From assembly GCF_000178955.2 (NCBI RefSeq), contig NC_016631.1, positions 3,782,001-3,846,000 of the forward strand: DNA of 64,000 nt. Direction: 5' to 3'. Each line of letters opens with the position of its first letter. Within the stretch, counting starts at the first letter, position 1. Shown piece after piece: positions 45,336-55,476 of this stretch. The stretch is from Granulicella mallensis MP5ACTX8. GTDB taxonomy: Bacteria > Acidobacteriota > Terriglobia > Terriglobales > Acidobacteriaceae. Position numbers and translations under genes: made by a program. The notes below the pieces were generated by a model, which was not told the DNA's origin, made no database searches, and was given only the letters and a program-made list of their open reading frames with translations.

Positions 45336-45523
45336 CACGTAAGAAGGCAATATAGTCGTTTCGGCTGCGCCTTCACTCCAGCCCTTCGACTACGCTCAGG
45401 GCAGAGAGGTATGAACCTTCAGTTCGACCTTTTGTGGCATGGCTGAAGCCATGCCCTTCCGGTTCGCGACTCAGCAGATCTACGCAGACGGAGCTACCTG
45501 GAATGAGAGATTCGAGGTAGCGC

Positions 45524-47224
45524 TTAAGCCAGTTCTACTTCGATCTGCTGCGCCTCTGGATCGAGCTTTACCAGCCGGAAGCTGCGAACCTGGCCGACGC
45601 CGAACGGCTCCGGCTGACTGCCTGCCGCAGGCGCACCCGTTTTCCAGCGGGCATTCAGCATGGAGGTCAGGGACGACAGGTCCAGGGCTGCACCGCTGTC
45701 GCTCTTGGCCTCAACTGCCGCCTTGGCAGACTTCAGGCAGGTGACGCGAATCCCATCGCCAAGCTCGACGATGGCCGAATCCGCCGACTGCTCCACGACA
45801 CGGCCGGAGACCACATCGCCCACCTTGTGCTCTTCCATGTACTCTGCGAAGCCCGTAGGAATCAACTGCTTCATGCTGAGCCGGAGCTGCCGCTTCTCGG
45901 GGTCGAGGCCGATCACCTGGGCCTTGACGACCTCTCCGACCCGCAGGACATCCTGCGGATGGTTGATACGTTTGTCCGCGCTGATCTCGCTGATGTGAAC
46001 CAGGCCCTCGACGCCCTCCGCCAGCTCCACGAAGGCGCCGAACTTCATCAGGCGCGTGACAGGGCCTTCGATAGCCGCGCCCACAGGGAACTTCTTCGGC
46101 ACTTCTGCCCAGGGGTCTCCGAGTGCCTGCTTCAGGCCGAGAGAGATGCGGCGTTCGGCCGGGCTCACGGAGAGCACCATCGCATCGACCGTGTCGCCTG
46201 ACTTGAGCAGGTCGCTGGGCTTCCGCACCTTCTGGACCCACGACATCTCCGAGACATGGATGAGGCCTTCGATGCCCGGCTCCAGCTCGACGAACGCGCC
46301 GAAGTCCATCAGCCGTGTGACCGAGCCGGTGATGCGCTGGCCTTCCTTGTACTTCTCGCCCACAGCCTCCCAGGGCTCTGCCTCGAGCTGTTTCAGGCCA
46401 AGCGAGATACGCTTGCTCTCCGGCTCGACCTTGAGGACCTTGAGCTGAAGCTGCTGGCCGACAGTCAGAACATCCTCCGGCGTGCCTACACGGCTCCAGG
46501 AGATATCGCTGATGTGCAGCAGGCCGTCGATGCCGCCGAGATCGACAAACGCGCCGTAGCTCGCGAGGCTGCGAACCTGTCCGCTGACGATATCGCCTTC
46601 CTTGAGCTCGGCATAGCGGCTCTGTTCGAGCACGCGAGCCTGCTCCTCCACGAGGACGCGCCGGTCGACGACGACGTCTTCCTCCTCCGTATCCAGCTTG
46701 ATGATGCGGCAGGTGATCTCCTGGCCGACGAGCTTTTCCATCTCGGCGGCATCGCGCACACCGCTGCGAGAGGCCGGCATAAACGCACGCATGCCGATAT
46801 CGACCGTAAGGCCGCCCTTCACGACTGCCGTCACGACGCCTGAGACCGCGGCCTTCTGCGCAAAGGCCTCCTCCAGCGAGGACCAGTCCTTGGGCTGAGC
46901 CACGTGAATGCGGGAGAGCTCGTAGTAGCCCTCCGGATTGCGGCCCTTTACCGAGACCGGGAACTTGCTTCCTGCAGCCAGGCCTTCGGCGTTGTTCTCA
47001 AAGGCGGTTCGCGGCAGGATTCCCTCGGTCTTGAAGCCGATGTCCAGATACACAGACTCTGCATCGACCGTAACCACGATGCCTTCCAGCTGCTTCGCGC
47101 CGTCTTCTGTTTTATGGGAATGGCTGTGCTCGAACTGCGCGAGCAAATCGCCAAACGACTCAGTGGACGATTCGGTTGTGTTTTCGACGGGAGGCAAGGA
47201 GGTAGGGGTAATTTCGTTAGGCAT
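45524..47224 (-). CDS. rpsA: 30S ribosomal protein S1
   Basis: 566 residues with six S1 RNA-binding repeats. The third to fifth are the clearest (YGAFVDLGGIDGLLHISDIS; FGAFVELEPGIEGLIHVSEM; FGAFVELAEGVEGLVHISEI). The first two and the last are more divergent, as in other S1 proteins. It binds mRNA on the small ribosomal subunit during initiation. An acidic/Ser-Thr N-terminal extension of about 45 residues precedes repeat one. Single-gene unit. Confidence 0.95.
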   Translation of the reverse strand: MPNEITPTSLPPVENTTESSTESFGDLLAQFEHSHSHKTEDGAKQLEGIVVTVDAESVYLDIGFKTEGILPRTAFENNAEGLAAGSKFPVSVKGRNPEGYYELSRIHVAQPKDWSSLEEAFAQKAAVSGVVTAVVKGGLTVDIGMRAFMPASRSGVRDAAEMEKLVGQEITCRIIKLDTEEEDVVVDRRVLVEEQARVLEQSRYAELKEGDIVSGQVRSLASYGAFVDLGGIDGLLHISDISWSRVGTPEDVLTVGQQLQLKVLKVEPESKRISLGLKQLEAEPWEAVGEKYKEGQRITGSVTRLMDFGAFVELEPGIEGLIHVSEMSWVQKVRKPSDLLKSGDTVDAMVLSVSPAERRISLGLKQALGDPWAEVPKKFPVGAAIEGPVTRLMKFGAFVELAEGVEGLVHISEISADKRINHPQDVLRVGEVVKAQVIGLDPEKRQLRLSMKQLIPTGFAEYMEEHKVGDVVSGRVVEQSADSAIVELGDGIRVTCLKSAKAAVEAKSDSGAALDLSSLTSMLNARWKTGAPAAGSQPEPFGVGQVRSFRLVKLDPEAQQIEVELA

Positions 47225-47297
47225 GATGGTCTGGCTTTATTTTGTCACGAACCACGAATGGGTCGTCGGCCCCTTGCTGTTGAGACCTTTCCCCCAT

Positions 47298-47432
47298 GAA
47301 CATTCAGGCTCGAGCGCTTGGGGTAGAAAAGGTCCGAAGGGGCATGGGGAAGACTGCAACCCTCGGGGTCCTTCGACTGCGCGTCCCCAAAAGCTGGGAC
47401 GCTTCGCTCAGGATGACGATTTTATGGGGAAA
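47298..47432. repeat. Truncated intergenic repeat, family B
   Basis: It matches the second half of the element at 23416-23657: the CAGGCTCGAGCG, GGTAGAAAAGGT, CTCGGGGTCCTTCGACT and CGCTCAGGATGACGATT blocks appear in the same order. The left palindrome arm is missing. Confidence 0.65.
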
Positions 47433-47458
47433 CCTAAAACAAAAGCGATGCGTGCAGC

Positions 47459-47484
47459 GGGACGCGTCAGATTCAACGCGTCCC
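47459..47484. terminator. GC-rich hairpin
   Basis: GGGACGCGT (47459-47467) pairs with ACGCGTCCC (47476-47484) around 8 nt. It lies downstream of the S53 protease gene (minus strand) and may end its transcript. Confidence 0.5.
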
Positions 47485-47495
47485 GCCCACACGGT

Positions 47496-47609
47496 TAGAG
47501 CAGTATTGCTGATACTATCCCCCGGAAGACGGAGAGGAGTGTCGTTTTTGTTGAGAAAAACGACCTTGAGATTCATGCCCTCGGGTATACCTTCAGCCAT
47601 ACTGCTCTA
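47496..47609. repeat. Long imperfect palindrome at the protease 3' end
   Basis: Arms TAGAGCAGTAT (47496-47506) and ATACTGCTCTA (47599-47609), with further pairing inward, enclose a second hairpin GTCGTTTTT..AAAAACGAC near 47547-47570. The arm at 47607-47609 supplies the TAG stop codon of the protease gene. Confidence 0.6.
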
Positions 47610-50600
47610 CCGTCGGAAAGAATCTCCCTGTACGACGATCGGTACTGAGACGTCATGCGTTGCCGCGCCTGTCGTCCCGGTAATGACCGCTGTATAGGTT
47701 CCAGCGGGAATGGCGGAAGAGTGCCGACCGAACACTTCCGTATTGAGCAGCACAATCGAAGTGGAAGGACGAGTAGTCTGAACGATCGCTGTAGGAGGAA
47801 CCAGGCAGCTCGGCAGCTCCTTGTTCCCACTTGGGCCACCGGTCACCTTGCAACTGAGATTGACTCCACCGCTGAAGTTGTTGAGCCCCTGCAGTTCCAG
47901 GAACGCTACTCCAGACTCGCCGGAACGGATGTTGACGTTCTGCGTGGTTGCGATCAGCGTAAAGTCATTTCCGTTTTCGGTGTAGGTAGTCAACGGAGAG
48001 AAGGCATCCTGATAGTTGGCATCTCCTATGTACAGCACCCACAGCTCATTGACACCACCATAGAGAGAAGCCCCGCGGAAGCTGACCTGCCCTGTGGCCG
48101 TGGCACCGCTCGAAGAAGGAACCAAAGTCCCCACCCCGATCAGAGTTCCCTCATCTACCAGAGCGAACTCCCCCGTCGGTGCGATGGTAGCCCCTGAGCC
48201 GCCGGAGACGGTGACCGTCGCAGTCAAAGGCGTCGAGGGCTGAATCGGGCCAGTTCCCGTGGACGAAACCGTAATCCTGGGGAAGGATGGCAGCAGCGGA
48301 CTGACACCCGCGGCCGTAAGGTCTTCCCCTGCGGAGACAGAAGGTCCCCAGTTCTGGTCGCCAGGATAAGAGGCTTTGATCGTATAGCTGCCGGCGGGAA
48401 TATTCGCGAAGTAGGCTGCGGCGTAAGCGACTCCGCTGCCCTGCTCGAAGCCGCCACCGATCTGGGGCCTCAAAGTCACAACCTGCGGAGGCAGATTGCC
48501 CATAGTGAAGGTCACCTGTCCGGTGGGCGCTACTCCCCCGCCGGTTCCGCTGACCTGAACCTCAAACACAATATTGCCGCCAACCATGATCGAGACTGGA
48601 GCCGTCAGATTAGGTGTGATGATGCTGGGAGCCCTGACGACGGTGAAGCTGAGCGGACCCGCCGAACTCTGCGCGGTCGGCAGATAGCTCGAATCGCCGC
48701 TGTAGACGTATTGCAAGCTGTGCTGGCCAATCGGGAGTGCGAGGTTCGAATACGAGCTGGAACCGGTCACATCGAGGGGGTTGGTCGAGATCGGAATCCC
48801 ATGATCGAAGAGTGTGGTTGAGCCCGTGGCCGGTGTACCGACCGTGCTGGCTGATTCTCTCGAGCCCGCGACCTGCAGGTCGACGAAGAAGACAGTGCCG
48901 TAAGGGTAGGTCGCTCCATTCTTGATCGGGCCAAGATCGGTCACTGTGGGCACGCCATTCGGGTACGTGAGGGTCTCGGCATGGGTCGTGGGACGCAGGA
49001 CACTCTTTTCCGGGCTGATGGAAAACGAGACGGGCTGCGACTGGCTAGCACTGTATCTCACATCGCCGGCATACTGCGCGGTGAGCGAATACGTGCCGCC
49101 CGGAAGCTGGTTGGTGGTCAGAGTTCCATGGCCCTCTGCATTGAGAGCGATGGTGCCAAGACCGGTGGAGGCGTATTGAGGGAGGGTGGTGACCAGCGCG
49201 ACGTTACCGGTCGGGATGCCGTTACTGCCGAGGACACTCGCGTTCAGATTGATGGACTGACCATGAACGAAGGTCCTGGTCGAGGCGCTGAGGGTCGTGC
49301 GAGTCCCCTGGAAGCTGACCGCGCCCCAATTGGAGATCAGCTTGCTGACGTCTACCGAACCAAGACCGCTGGCCAGATCGTAGCCGGGTGTAGCACTCCA
49401 GCCGCCGATCGAAGAGGTCCCTCCCGTAGCATCGGGAACGCACTCAATGGAGAGAGCCGTAGTGGGGCTGCAAGGCACGTTGTTGCTGCCTACCGTAATG
49501 TCGTGGAAGACAGCCGGCACCCGCTGTGCCAAAGGATAGAGCACCGTGTTGGCCTGTCCCTGTGGTCCATACTTCTGGTTCACCAGAGCCATTACGCCTG
49601 CAAACACCGGAGTAGAGGCAGAGGTTCCGCCGATCTGGGTGACCTGAAGCTGAGTGGTTCCAGGAACATCCCCGGAACAATCTCCAGGCGCCTCGCAGGT
49701 GACATAGGAGCTTCCGTTATCGCCATTAGCAGCGAACATCGAGATATCCGGCAGGTCGCGGACACCATCGGCAGGAACGCCGGGACCGGTCTGCCAGGCG
49801 GGCTTAGGATAACCCGCGTATTGCGCGCAATCCAGGGTTGTCGTTCCACCATTCGAGTTCTCCAGCACGATGCCGGTCAGTGGGTCAGTGCCCGCGCCGG
49901 GAATCGCACAGGCGCTCTGGCCTCCCCCGCCGCCTACGACCTCATCGAGGTTTCCCAGGTTCTTGCCGTAGATACTGTTGTCCCAGGGCTGCTCAGGGAG
50001 CGGCTGAAGCAGAGAACCATTCTTGTTGTCGTTGGTCTGGCTCCAGAAGTTGAAGATGGTATTCAAGCCGCCGGGATAGTAGAAGTCGGTGCCGCCAACC
50101 GAGATGTTCCAGGGCGTAGAGCCGAGTGCGTTGACCTGTCTGCCGAACTCGGCAAACTGGGAGCCTGCAACGTCGCAGTCCGCGGAGCCCGCGTCACCGC
50201 TGGATACCATCACGGTCTGTCCCTGGGCCGCCGCCTGCTCCCATTCGCTGTTGTAGAAGACGTTGCCAAAAGGAACGTTGAAGGCCTCGCAGCCACCGAA
50301 GCTGAGGCTAAGCACGCTGGCAGCATCGTCCTCTACCGCGCGTGTAACCGCGAGGCTGAGTCCATCGCTGTAGTCGTTACCGGCTGCGGTGTATAGGCGA
50401 ACCGTGGCCTGGGGAGCGATAGCTCCTGAAAGCTCCACGTCGAGATACGCTTCCACCGCGTCCCCGTTGACTCCAGGGTCGTTGCCGTCGATAACGACCT
50501 GCGGCAGGTTCGGATTGGAGGGATTGGCATCGAGCTTGAAGAGCTTGCGATAAGCCGCGACCAGGCTGAGGTCGATGTTGGTGTCGTTGATGATTCCGAT

Positions 50601-51395
50601 GGTCTGACCGGCACCCGTGATGCCCTGGGAGTAGGCAGGCTGAATGTCGTATTGCGTGGCGATATCTTCCGGCGCGAGACCGAGATCAAAGCCTGCCACC
50701 GAAAGCGTGAACTGGGGCTTGAGCTGATGGTTTTGCGGATTGAACTCGGCCGAGCCCAGCAGGTGGGAGAGCGGCTTCGGGCGGAAATCGTTCAATGGGC
50801 CGACAGCAGCGATCACCGAGCTCAGAGCTGCGGGAATCTGCAGCTCTGTGGCGTTCGCATGGTGCATCTCCCCATTGAGGGAGTACTTGTGGAGCGAGGT
50901 CTTCAGCGCCGCCCCCACCAGGCCTGCCGTGCCGGAGAACTGGATGGCGCTCTTTCCTGCGCTTACCTTCTCCACCTTCAAGCCCTGCGACTCCAGCCAG
51001 GACGTGACGGCGTTCATGTCGGAGTCGGCCAGGCCAAACTGCTGGCCGAACTGAGCCGGGGTCAACCACTTGTGGTAGTTGGGCGAGCCTTTGCTGTGCG
51101 CGTCGCTCAGGAACTGTTGCAGAGCCTGCTCCTGCGCCTGGGGACGCTTGAGCAGCAGCGTGATGCGACCGGTCGGGGTGCTGTCGGGAACAGCGCCAAG
51201 GTCCGCGGCGGCGCCTTTGCGCACCAGGGGATGCACGGAGCCCTTCAGGGGAGTGACAGCTCCAACATCCACCTGGCGCGTGATCTGGGGAGCGGCCTGG
51301 CCCTGCGCGGAATGCGCAGCGACCGTTGTAAGTAAAGCGAGCGAGAGGAGGCGTAACAACGATTGAGAGAATCGACGTGCATCAAACAGGGGCAT
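47607..51395 (-). CDS. S53 sedolisin-type protease with Ig-like tail, secreted
   Basis: 1,262 residues from the ATG at 51395 (GGAGAAA upstream); an ATG at 51455 is less likely. Signal peptide LLRLLSLALLTTVAAHSAQG. Residues about 45-200 form a pro-kumamolisin activation domain (LSDAHSKGSPNYHKWLTPAQ). The S53 catalytic domain has Glu and Asp in DAVEAYLDVEL (near residue 317), MVSSGDAGSADC and the Ser in GGTSASTPVFAGVMAL (near 592). About 600 residues of Ig-like repeats follow (ATYSGD, QYAGDVRYSAS, YVYSGDSSYLP). It should be an acid-active secreted endopeptidase that self-processes. No sorting anchor is seen. Confidence 0.88.
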   Translation of the reverse strand: MPLFDARRFSQSLLRLLSLALLTTVAAHSAQGQAAPQITRQVDVGAVTPLKGSVHPLVRKGAAADLGAVPDSTPTGRITLLLKRPQAQEQALQQFLSDAHSKGSPNYHKWLTPAQFGQQFGLADSDMNAVTSWLESQGLKVEKVSAGKSAIQFSGTAGLVGAALKTSLHKYSLNGEMHHANATELQIPAALSSVIAAVGPLNDFRPKPLSHLLGSAEFNPQNHQLKPQFTLSVAGFDLGLAPEDIATQYDIQPAYSQGITGAGQTIGIINDTNIDLSLVAAYRKLFKLDANPSNPNLPQVVIDGNDPGVNGDAVEAYLDVELSGAIAPQATVRLYTAAGNDYSDGLSLAVTRAVEDDAASVLSLSFGGCEAFNVPFGNVFYNSEWEQAAAQGQTVMVSSGDAGSADCDVAGSQFAEFGRQVNALGSTPWNISVGGTDFYYPGGLNTIFNFWSQTNDNKNGSLLQPLPEQPWDNSIYGKNLGNLDEVVGGGGGQSACAIPGAGTDPLTGIVLENSNGGTTTLDCAQYAGYPKPAWQTGPGVPADGVRDLPDISMFAANGDNGSSYVTCEAPGDCSGDVPGTTQLQVTQIGGTSASTPVFAGVMALVNQKYGPQGQANTVLYPLAQRVPAVFHDITVGSNNVPCSPTTALSIECVPDATGGTSSIGGWSATPGYDLASGLGSVDVSKLISNWGAVSFQGTRTTLSASTRTFVHGQSINLNASVLGSNGIPTGNVALVTTLPQYASTGLGTIALNAEGHGTLTTNQLPGGTYSLTAQYAGDVRYSASQSQPVSFSISPEKSVLRPTTHAETLTYPNGVPTVTDLGPIKNGATYPYGTVFFVDLQVAGSRESASTVGTPATGSTTLFDHGIPISTNPLDVTGSSSYSNLALPIGQHSLQYVYSGDSSYLPTAQSSAGPLSFTVVRAPSIITPNLTAPVSIMVGGNIVFEVQVSGTGGGVAPTGQVTFTMGNLPPQVVTLRPQIGGGFEQGSGVAYAAAYFANIPAGSYTIKASYPGDQNWGPSVSAGEDLTAAGVSPLLPSFPRITVSSTGTGPIQPSTPLTATVTVSGGSGATIAPTGEFALVDEGTLIGVGTLVPSSSGATATGQVSFRGASLYGGVNELWVLYIGDANYQDAFSPLTTYTENGNDFTLIATTQNVNIRSGESGVAFLELQGLNNFSGGVNLSCKVTGGPSGNKELPSCLVPPTAIVQTTRPSTSIVLLNTEVFGRHSSAIPAGTYTAVITGTTGAATHDVSVPIVVQGDSFRR

Positions 51396-51578
51396 GGTTT
51401 CTTTCTCCGGCCTTGCAGGCATGGAATACGAAAGCTGGACGAACCTGATGAACAACTGGACGAATCGAATGGAAGTGAACTGCGAATTGCTGATAAGTCT
51501 CCACCAACTTCCACGAAGACGAAAGCCCCATTGGGATTGAATTCCTATGGCTCTTTGGGATAGGTGAGAAGTGGATTG

Positions 51579-51869
51579 CCTTTGCTTTTCTGGTTGTCGT
51601 TCCCGGAGAGAATCTGCTTTTGTCTTTGCTTTTCTAGCTTGTCATTCCGAGCGCAGCGAGCGAACCTGCTGTCTCCCGTTCTTCGTTCGGATTACTCGCA
51701 CATAGTAAGTAGTGTCAAGAGATTTAGCTTGTACCAGCACGAGTTAAAGACAGGAGGAAGCAGGTTCGCTCGCTGCGCTCGGAATGACAAGCTAGAAAAG
51801 CAAAAGCAGAAACAAAAACAAAGACAAAAGCAGATTCCCTGCGGGAATGACAACCAGAAAGGCAAAAGC
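51579..51869. repeat. Nested palindromic repeats, family A inside family A
   Basis: Outer arms of about 50 nt lie at 51579-51627 and 51820-51869 and are near-perfect reverse complements. Between them a complete second palindrome occupies 51628-51801, with about 43-nt arms starting GCTTTTCTAGCTTGTCATTC and a central unpaired part. The layout looks like one element inserted into another. An ORF running across it is not a gene. Confidence 0.8.
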
Positions 51870-51875
51870 GCGGGC

Positions 51876-52247
51876 TTACTTGCGGGATGGAAGGATCAGG
51901 AGCTGCCGTCCGAACAGTCGCGCATCTATCGAGTAGGCACCCGGCCCCAGTAAGGCGACCGTGCCGCCATTCAGAATCGACATGGCGAGATGGAAGCCGT
52001 TACTGCCCCCGGTTTTGAACAGAACCACAAGCTGGATCAGGCAGCAGATCATCGAGCCGTAAGGCGTAAGCAGGCCGACAATCAGGGAAAACGCGGGCAA
52101 GAGAAAGACAATCAGAACCCAGAGCGAAGTCACCGATGCCCAGTTCGCCGTTCCATCTACGATCAGGGTCGTAGCGGCGGCAAACCGCAGAAGGAGAAGC
52201 GCAACGCCTGCCCTTCCAGCCGGGAACATGGAAAACAGTCTCTGCAC
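51876..52247 (-). CDS. DoxX-like membrane protein
   Basis: About 123 residues from the GTG before QRLFSMFPAGRAGVALLLLR, a typical DoxX-family N-terminus in this group. Four hydrophobic segments follow (AATTLIVDGTANW; LWVLIVFLLPAFSLIVGLLT; MICCLIQLVVLF; ILNGGTVALLGPGAYSIDA). Upstream in-frame starts would run into the divergent kinase gene. Function in this context unknown. It is divergent from the sensor kinase across about 110 nt. Confidence 0.65.
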   Translation of the reverse strand: MQRLFSMFPAGRAGVALLLLRFAAATTLIVDGTANWASVTSLWVLIVFLLPAFSLIVGLLTPYGSMICCLIQLVVLFKTGGSNGFHLAMSILNGGTVALLGPGAYSIDARLFGRQLLILPSRK

Positions 52248-52359
52248 GACTCCGAGACTAGCTGCCCCTCCACGACTCAACAACCCCCAACAGGAGGGTC
52301 CGGCCTCTATCCTTCCGGAAACCGGCTCTTCCCTGCTCTGGAATAAGATACGAATTAGC

Positions 52360-55300
52360 ATGCCTGTATCAGCTGACACCCTGCGACCTGCACGGAAGAC
52401 ATTCGTGCATCGACTCGCGCTGTTTGCTTATCGGCTTACAGTCATCCTCCTGCCCGCGCTCTTGTGCGTGCCCGGCTTTGCGCTGAATCCTAATCGAAGC
52501 GTCTCGCAGTATTCGCACACCGCCTGGCGCATGCAGGAAGGGTTCTTCACAGGCCGAGCAACCGTGGTGGCACAGACGACCGATGGGTATCTATGGTTCG
52601 GAACCCATAATGGGTTGCTGCGCTTCGACGGCGTTCGATTCATGCCCTGGACTTCGCCTCTCGGAACAAGGCTGCCGCAAGATGATATCCGGTCCCTTCG
52701 GGGAGCGCACGACGGAAGTCTCTGGATTGGCACCAGGGACGGCTTGTTTCGCTGGAAGGGCCAGAAGCTGGTACATATCTCCGGCATTTCCGGCCCGATC
52801 ATCGCGATCGTCGAAGACCGGCAGGGAGACATCTGGGTGGCACGCGGAGGACCGGGCGATTCCCAGGGATCTCTCTGCCAGATCGTTGACGACAAAGCGC
52901 AATGCTTCAACCAGGCCAACGGCCTCCCTGCCAGCCTCTCGGGCGGCGAATCGCTCATCATGGATACAGGCGGCGACCTCTGGATGGGAGCCGACCATCT
53001 GCTGGTTCGGTGGAGAGGAGGTTCTCCTTCGCTCTACACGCCTCCCGGACTCGACTCGAACAGCGGCGTTGGTATCGACGCGCTGGCCTCTTCGCCCGAC
53101 GGCTCCATGTGGGTGGGACTGGACGAACCAGGCCATGGCCTGGGGCTGGAGCGTCTGGTCGATGGAAACTGGGCTCCGTTTCCATCGACACAACTGGATG
53201 GCAGCAAGTTACAAGTGACGGACCTCTTCTCCGACCGCGACGGCGCCCTGTGGATTGGAACCGCCGACCAGGGAATCTATCACTACTACAACGGCAAGGT
53301 CGATCAATTTCGCAGGACCGATGGTCTCTCCAGCGATTTCATCTCTACCTTCTTTCAGGATCAAGAAGGCACCATGTGGGTAGTTACAGCTCAAGGCGTC
53401 GACAGCTTCCACGATATCAATGTCACCACCTGGTCAGCACGCGAAGGACTTACAGCCGACAATGTTGCTTCCGTGGTGGCTTCCCACGATGGAACGGTAT
53501 GGATCGGCAACGCCGGCGGCCTGGACTCCATCAAGAACGGGAAGGTATCGTCGATTCGCGAAGGCAAAGGTCTGCCGGGAAACCAGGTACGATCGATCTT
53601 CGAAGACCAGAAGAATCGATTATGGGTTGGAGTCGACAACGATCTCACGCTCTATCAGGGCGGCCACTTCAAAAAAATATCCAGGCCGGATGGATCCTCC
53701 CTGGGGCCGGTCTCCAACATCACAGAAGATCCCCAACAGAATCTCTGGATCGAGTCTGTACAGAACAAAAGGCTCTCGATCATCCGTGACCTCAAGGTCC
53801 AGAAAGAGATCTCGCTTTCGGATATTGATCCCACTCGTGCCCTGGCAGCCGACGCTCAAGGCAACCTGTGGTTAGGCGTAAGAGAAGGTGGCCTTGCACG
53901 TTTTCAGAACGGCCACGCGGAGAAGATTCACTTCCCGCACTCCATGAACTCTCGCGTGCGCCAGATGATTATCAATCCGGATGGATCCATCTTTGCAGCA
54001 AGCAGTTCGGGGATCCTTGCCTGGAAAGAAGGAAGGACGTTCGTTCTGGGAACCCGTAACGGTCTTCCCTGCGAGGGGATCAACGGCATGGTAGGGGATG
54101 AACACAGCAACCTATGGCTGCATGCCTCCTGTGGTGTGATTGAGATCGATCAATCAGAACTACAGCAATGGTGGAAACATCCGGCAAACACGGTGCAGTT
54201 CAAATTCTTCGATATGCTCGATGGCACGCAGCCTGGAAATGCCTTCTATGAACCGGCAGCGAGATCGAAAGATGGACTTCTGTGGTTTGCCAATGGCAGC
54301 GTTCTCCAGATGGTCGATCCCTCCAATTTGATCAGGAATCCGGTTCCTCCGCCGGTACACGTGGAAGAGATCATAGCGGATCGAAAGCATTACTCCCCTC
54401 TAGGGCTCATGCGCCTTCCTCCACTTACCAGGGACCTGGAGATTGACTACACGGCGTTGAGTTTTGTGGCTCCGCAAAAGATGCGCTTTCGTTATCGGTT
54501 GGATGGCCACGATAAAGATTGGCAGGAGGTAGGAACCAGGCGACAGGCCTTCTATAGCGATCTCTCCCCAGGCAACTATCGCTTTCGGGTACTGGCCTGT
54601 AATAACGATGGAGTGTGGAACGAGAGTGGAGCGACCCTCTCCTTCTTCATTGTGCCCGCGTTCTATCAAACCTCGTGGTTTCATATTCTTTGCGTGATAG
54701 CCGCCGGCAGCATCTTCTGCATCTTTTACCTGGCTCATCTGAAACGAGTGACGCGCCGCCTTCAGGAACAGCTCGCGGCTCGCCTGGAGGAACGCGAACG
54801 GATCGCACGTGAACTTCACGACACCCTGCTGCAGGGGTTTCAGGGCCTGATGCTGCGCTTCCAATCGGTGCTGAAGAATATTCCCAGCGAAGGACCAGCG
54901 CGGCAGATGATGGAGAGCGCTCTGGACCGCGCGGACAAGGTGTTGTTAGAAGGACGACAACGGGTTCATGACCTCCGCGAGGGGAGCATAAACGGCGATG
55001 GCCTGTGGAACGACCTGGCACTCTGGGGCGAAGAACTCGCACTGGACCGCAGCACTCGATTCAGCGCGACGATCATCGGCACACCCCAACCGCTTACCCC
55101 TGCCGCGAGTAACGAGGTCTACCAGATAGGCCGCGAGGCTTTGACCAATGCCTTCCGTCATGCCTTTGCTGACCGGATTGAAATAGAGATCACCTATGAC
55201 CATTTAAAGGTAAGGTTGATTATTCGCGATGACGGAAAAGGCATGGACAATGAGATCCTTAAACGTGGCCGCTCCGGCCATTGGGGATTGTCCGGCATGC

Positions 55301-55476
55301 GTGAGCGCGCTCAAAAAATCGGCGCACAGTTGAACATCTGGAGCCACGGAGGAGCCGGCACCGAAATCGACCTCAGCATCCCCGCCAAGCTGGCCTACCA
55401 GCGGCCACGGAAAAAGTTTGGATGGCATGAATTCAAGCAAAGAATCATGGGACATCCGGGACAGGAATCATCATGA
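52360..55476 (+). CDS. Two-component propeller sensor histidine kinase
   Basis: About 1,039 residues from the ATG at 52360. Signal or anchor region LTVILLPALLCVPGFAL. A periplasmic sensor of beta-propeller repeats (DGYLWFGTHNGLLRFDG; DGSLWIGTRDGLFRWKG) runs to about residue 640, then a Y_Y_Y domain (FRYRLDGHDKDWQEVGTRRQ). One membrane helix near 773-794. The cytoplasmic HisKA_3 box has the phospho-acceptor His in ERIARELHDTLLQGFQGLML, followed by HATPase blocks REALTNAFRHA, IRDDGKGMD and HWGLSGMRERA. Its partner response regulator overlaps by ATGA. Such sensors often read out carbohydrate breakdown products in Bacteroidetes; the signal here is unknown. Confidence 0.9.
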   Translation: MPVSADTLRPARKTFVHRLALFAYRLTVILLPALLCVPGFALNPNRSVSQYSHTAWRMQEGFFTGRATVVAQTTDGYLWFGTHNGLLRFDGVRFMPWTSPLGTRLPQDDIRSLRGAHDGSLWIGTRDGLFRWKGQKLVHISGISGPIIAIVEDRQGDIWVARGGPGDSQGSLCQIVDDKAQCFNQANGLPASLSGGESLIMDTGGDLWMGADHLLVRWRGGSPSLYTPPGLDSNSGVGIDALASSPDGSMWVGLDEPGHGLGLERLVDGNWAPFPSTQLDGSKLQVTDLFSDRDGALWIGTADQGIYHYYNGKVDQFRRTDGLSSDFISTFFQDQEGTMWVVTAQGVDSFHDINVTTWSAREGLTADNVASVVASHDGTVWIGNAGGLDSIKNGKVSSIREGKGLPGNQVRSIFEDQKNRLWVGVDNDLTLYQGGHFKKISRPDGSSLGPVSNITEDPQQNLWIESVQNKRLSIIRDLKVQKEISLSDIDPTRALAADAQGNLWLGVREGGLARFQNGHAEKIHFPHSMNSRVRQMIINPDGSIFAASSSGILAWKEGRTFVLGTRNGLPCEGINGMVGDEHSNLWLHASCGVIEIDQSELQQWWKHPANTVQFKFFDMLDGTQPGNAFYEPAARSKDGLLWFANGSVLQMVDPSNLIRNPVPPPVHVEEIIADRKHYSPLGLMRLPPLTRDLEIDYTALSFVAPQKMRFRYRLDGHDKDWQEVGTRRQAFYSDLSPGNYRFRVLACNNDGVWNESGATLSFFIVPAFYQTSWFHILCVIAAGSIFCIFYLAHLKRVTRRLQEQLAARLEERERIARELHDTLLQGFQGLMLRFQSVLKNIPSEGPARQMMESALDRADKVLLEGRQRVHDLREGSINGDGLWNDLALWGEELALDRSTRFSATIIGTPQPLTPAASNEVYQIGREALTNAFRHAFADRIEIEITYDHLKVRLIIRDDGKGMDNEILKRGRSGHWGLSGMRERAQKIGAQLNIWSHGGAGTEIDLSIPAKLAYQRPRKKFGWHEFKQRIMGHPGQESS

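Noticed and set aside
48981-50396. 471-codon plus-strand frame
   Set aside because: It is antisense to the catalytic domain and Ig-like tail of the S53 protease and shows no family motif.
51564-51953. 129-codon frame across the nested repeats
   Set aside because: It is encoded by palindromic repeat arms and is rich in Lys/Gln low-complexity sequence; similar frames arise at the other repeat copies.
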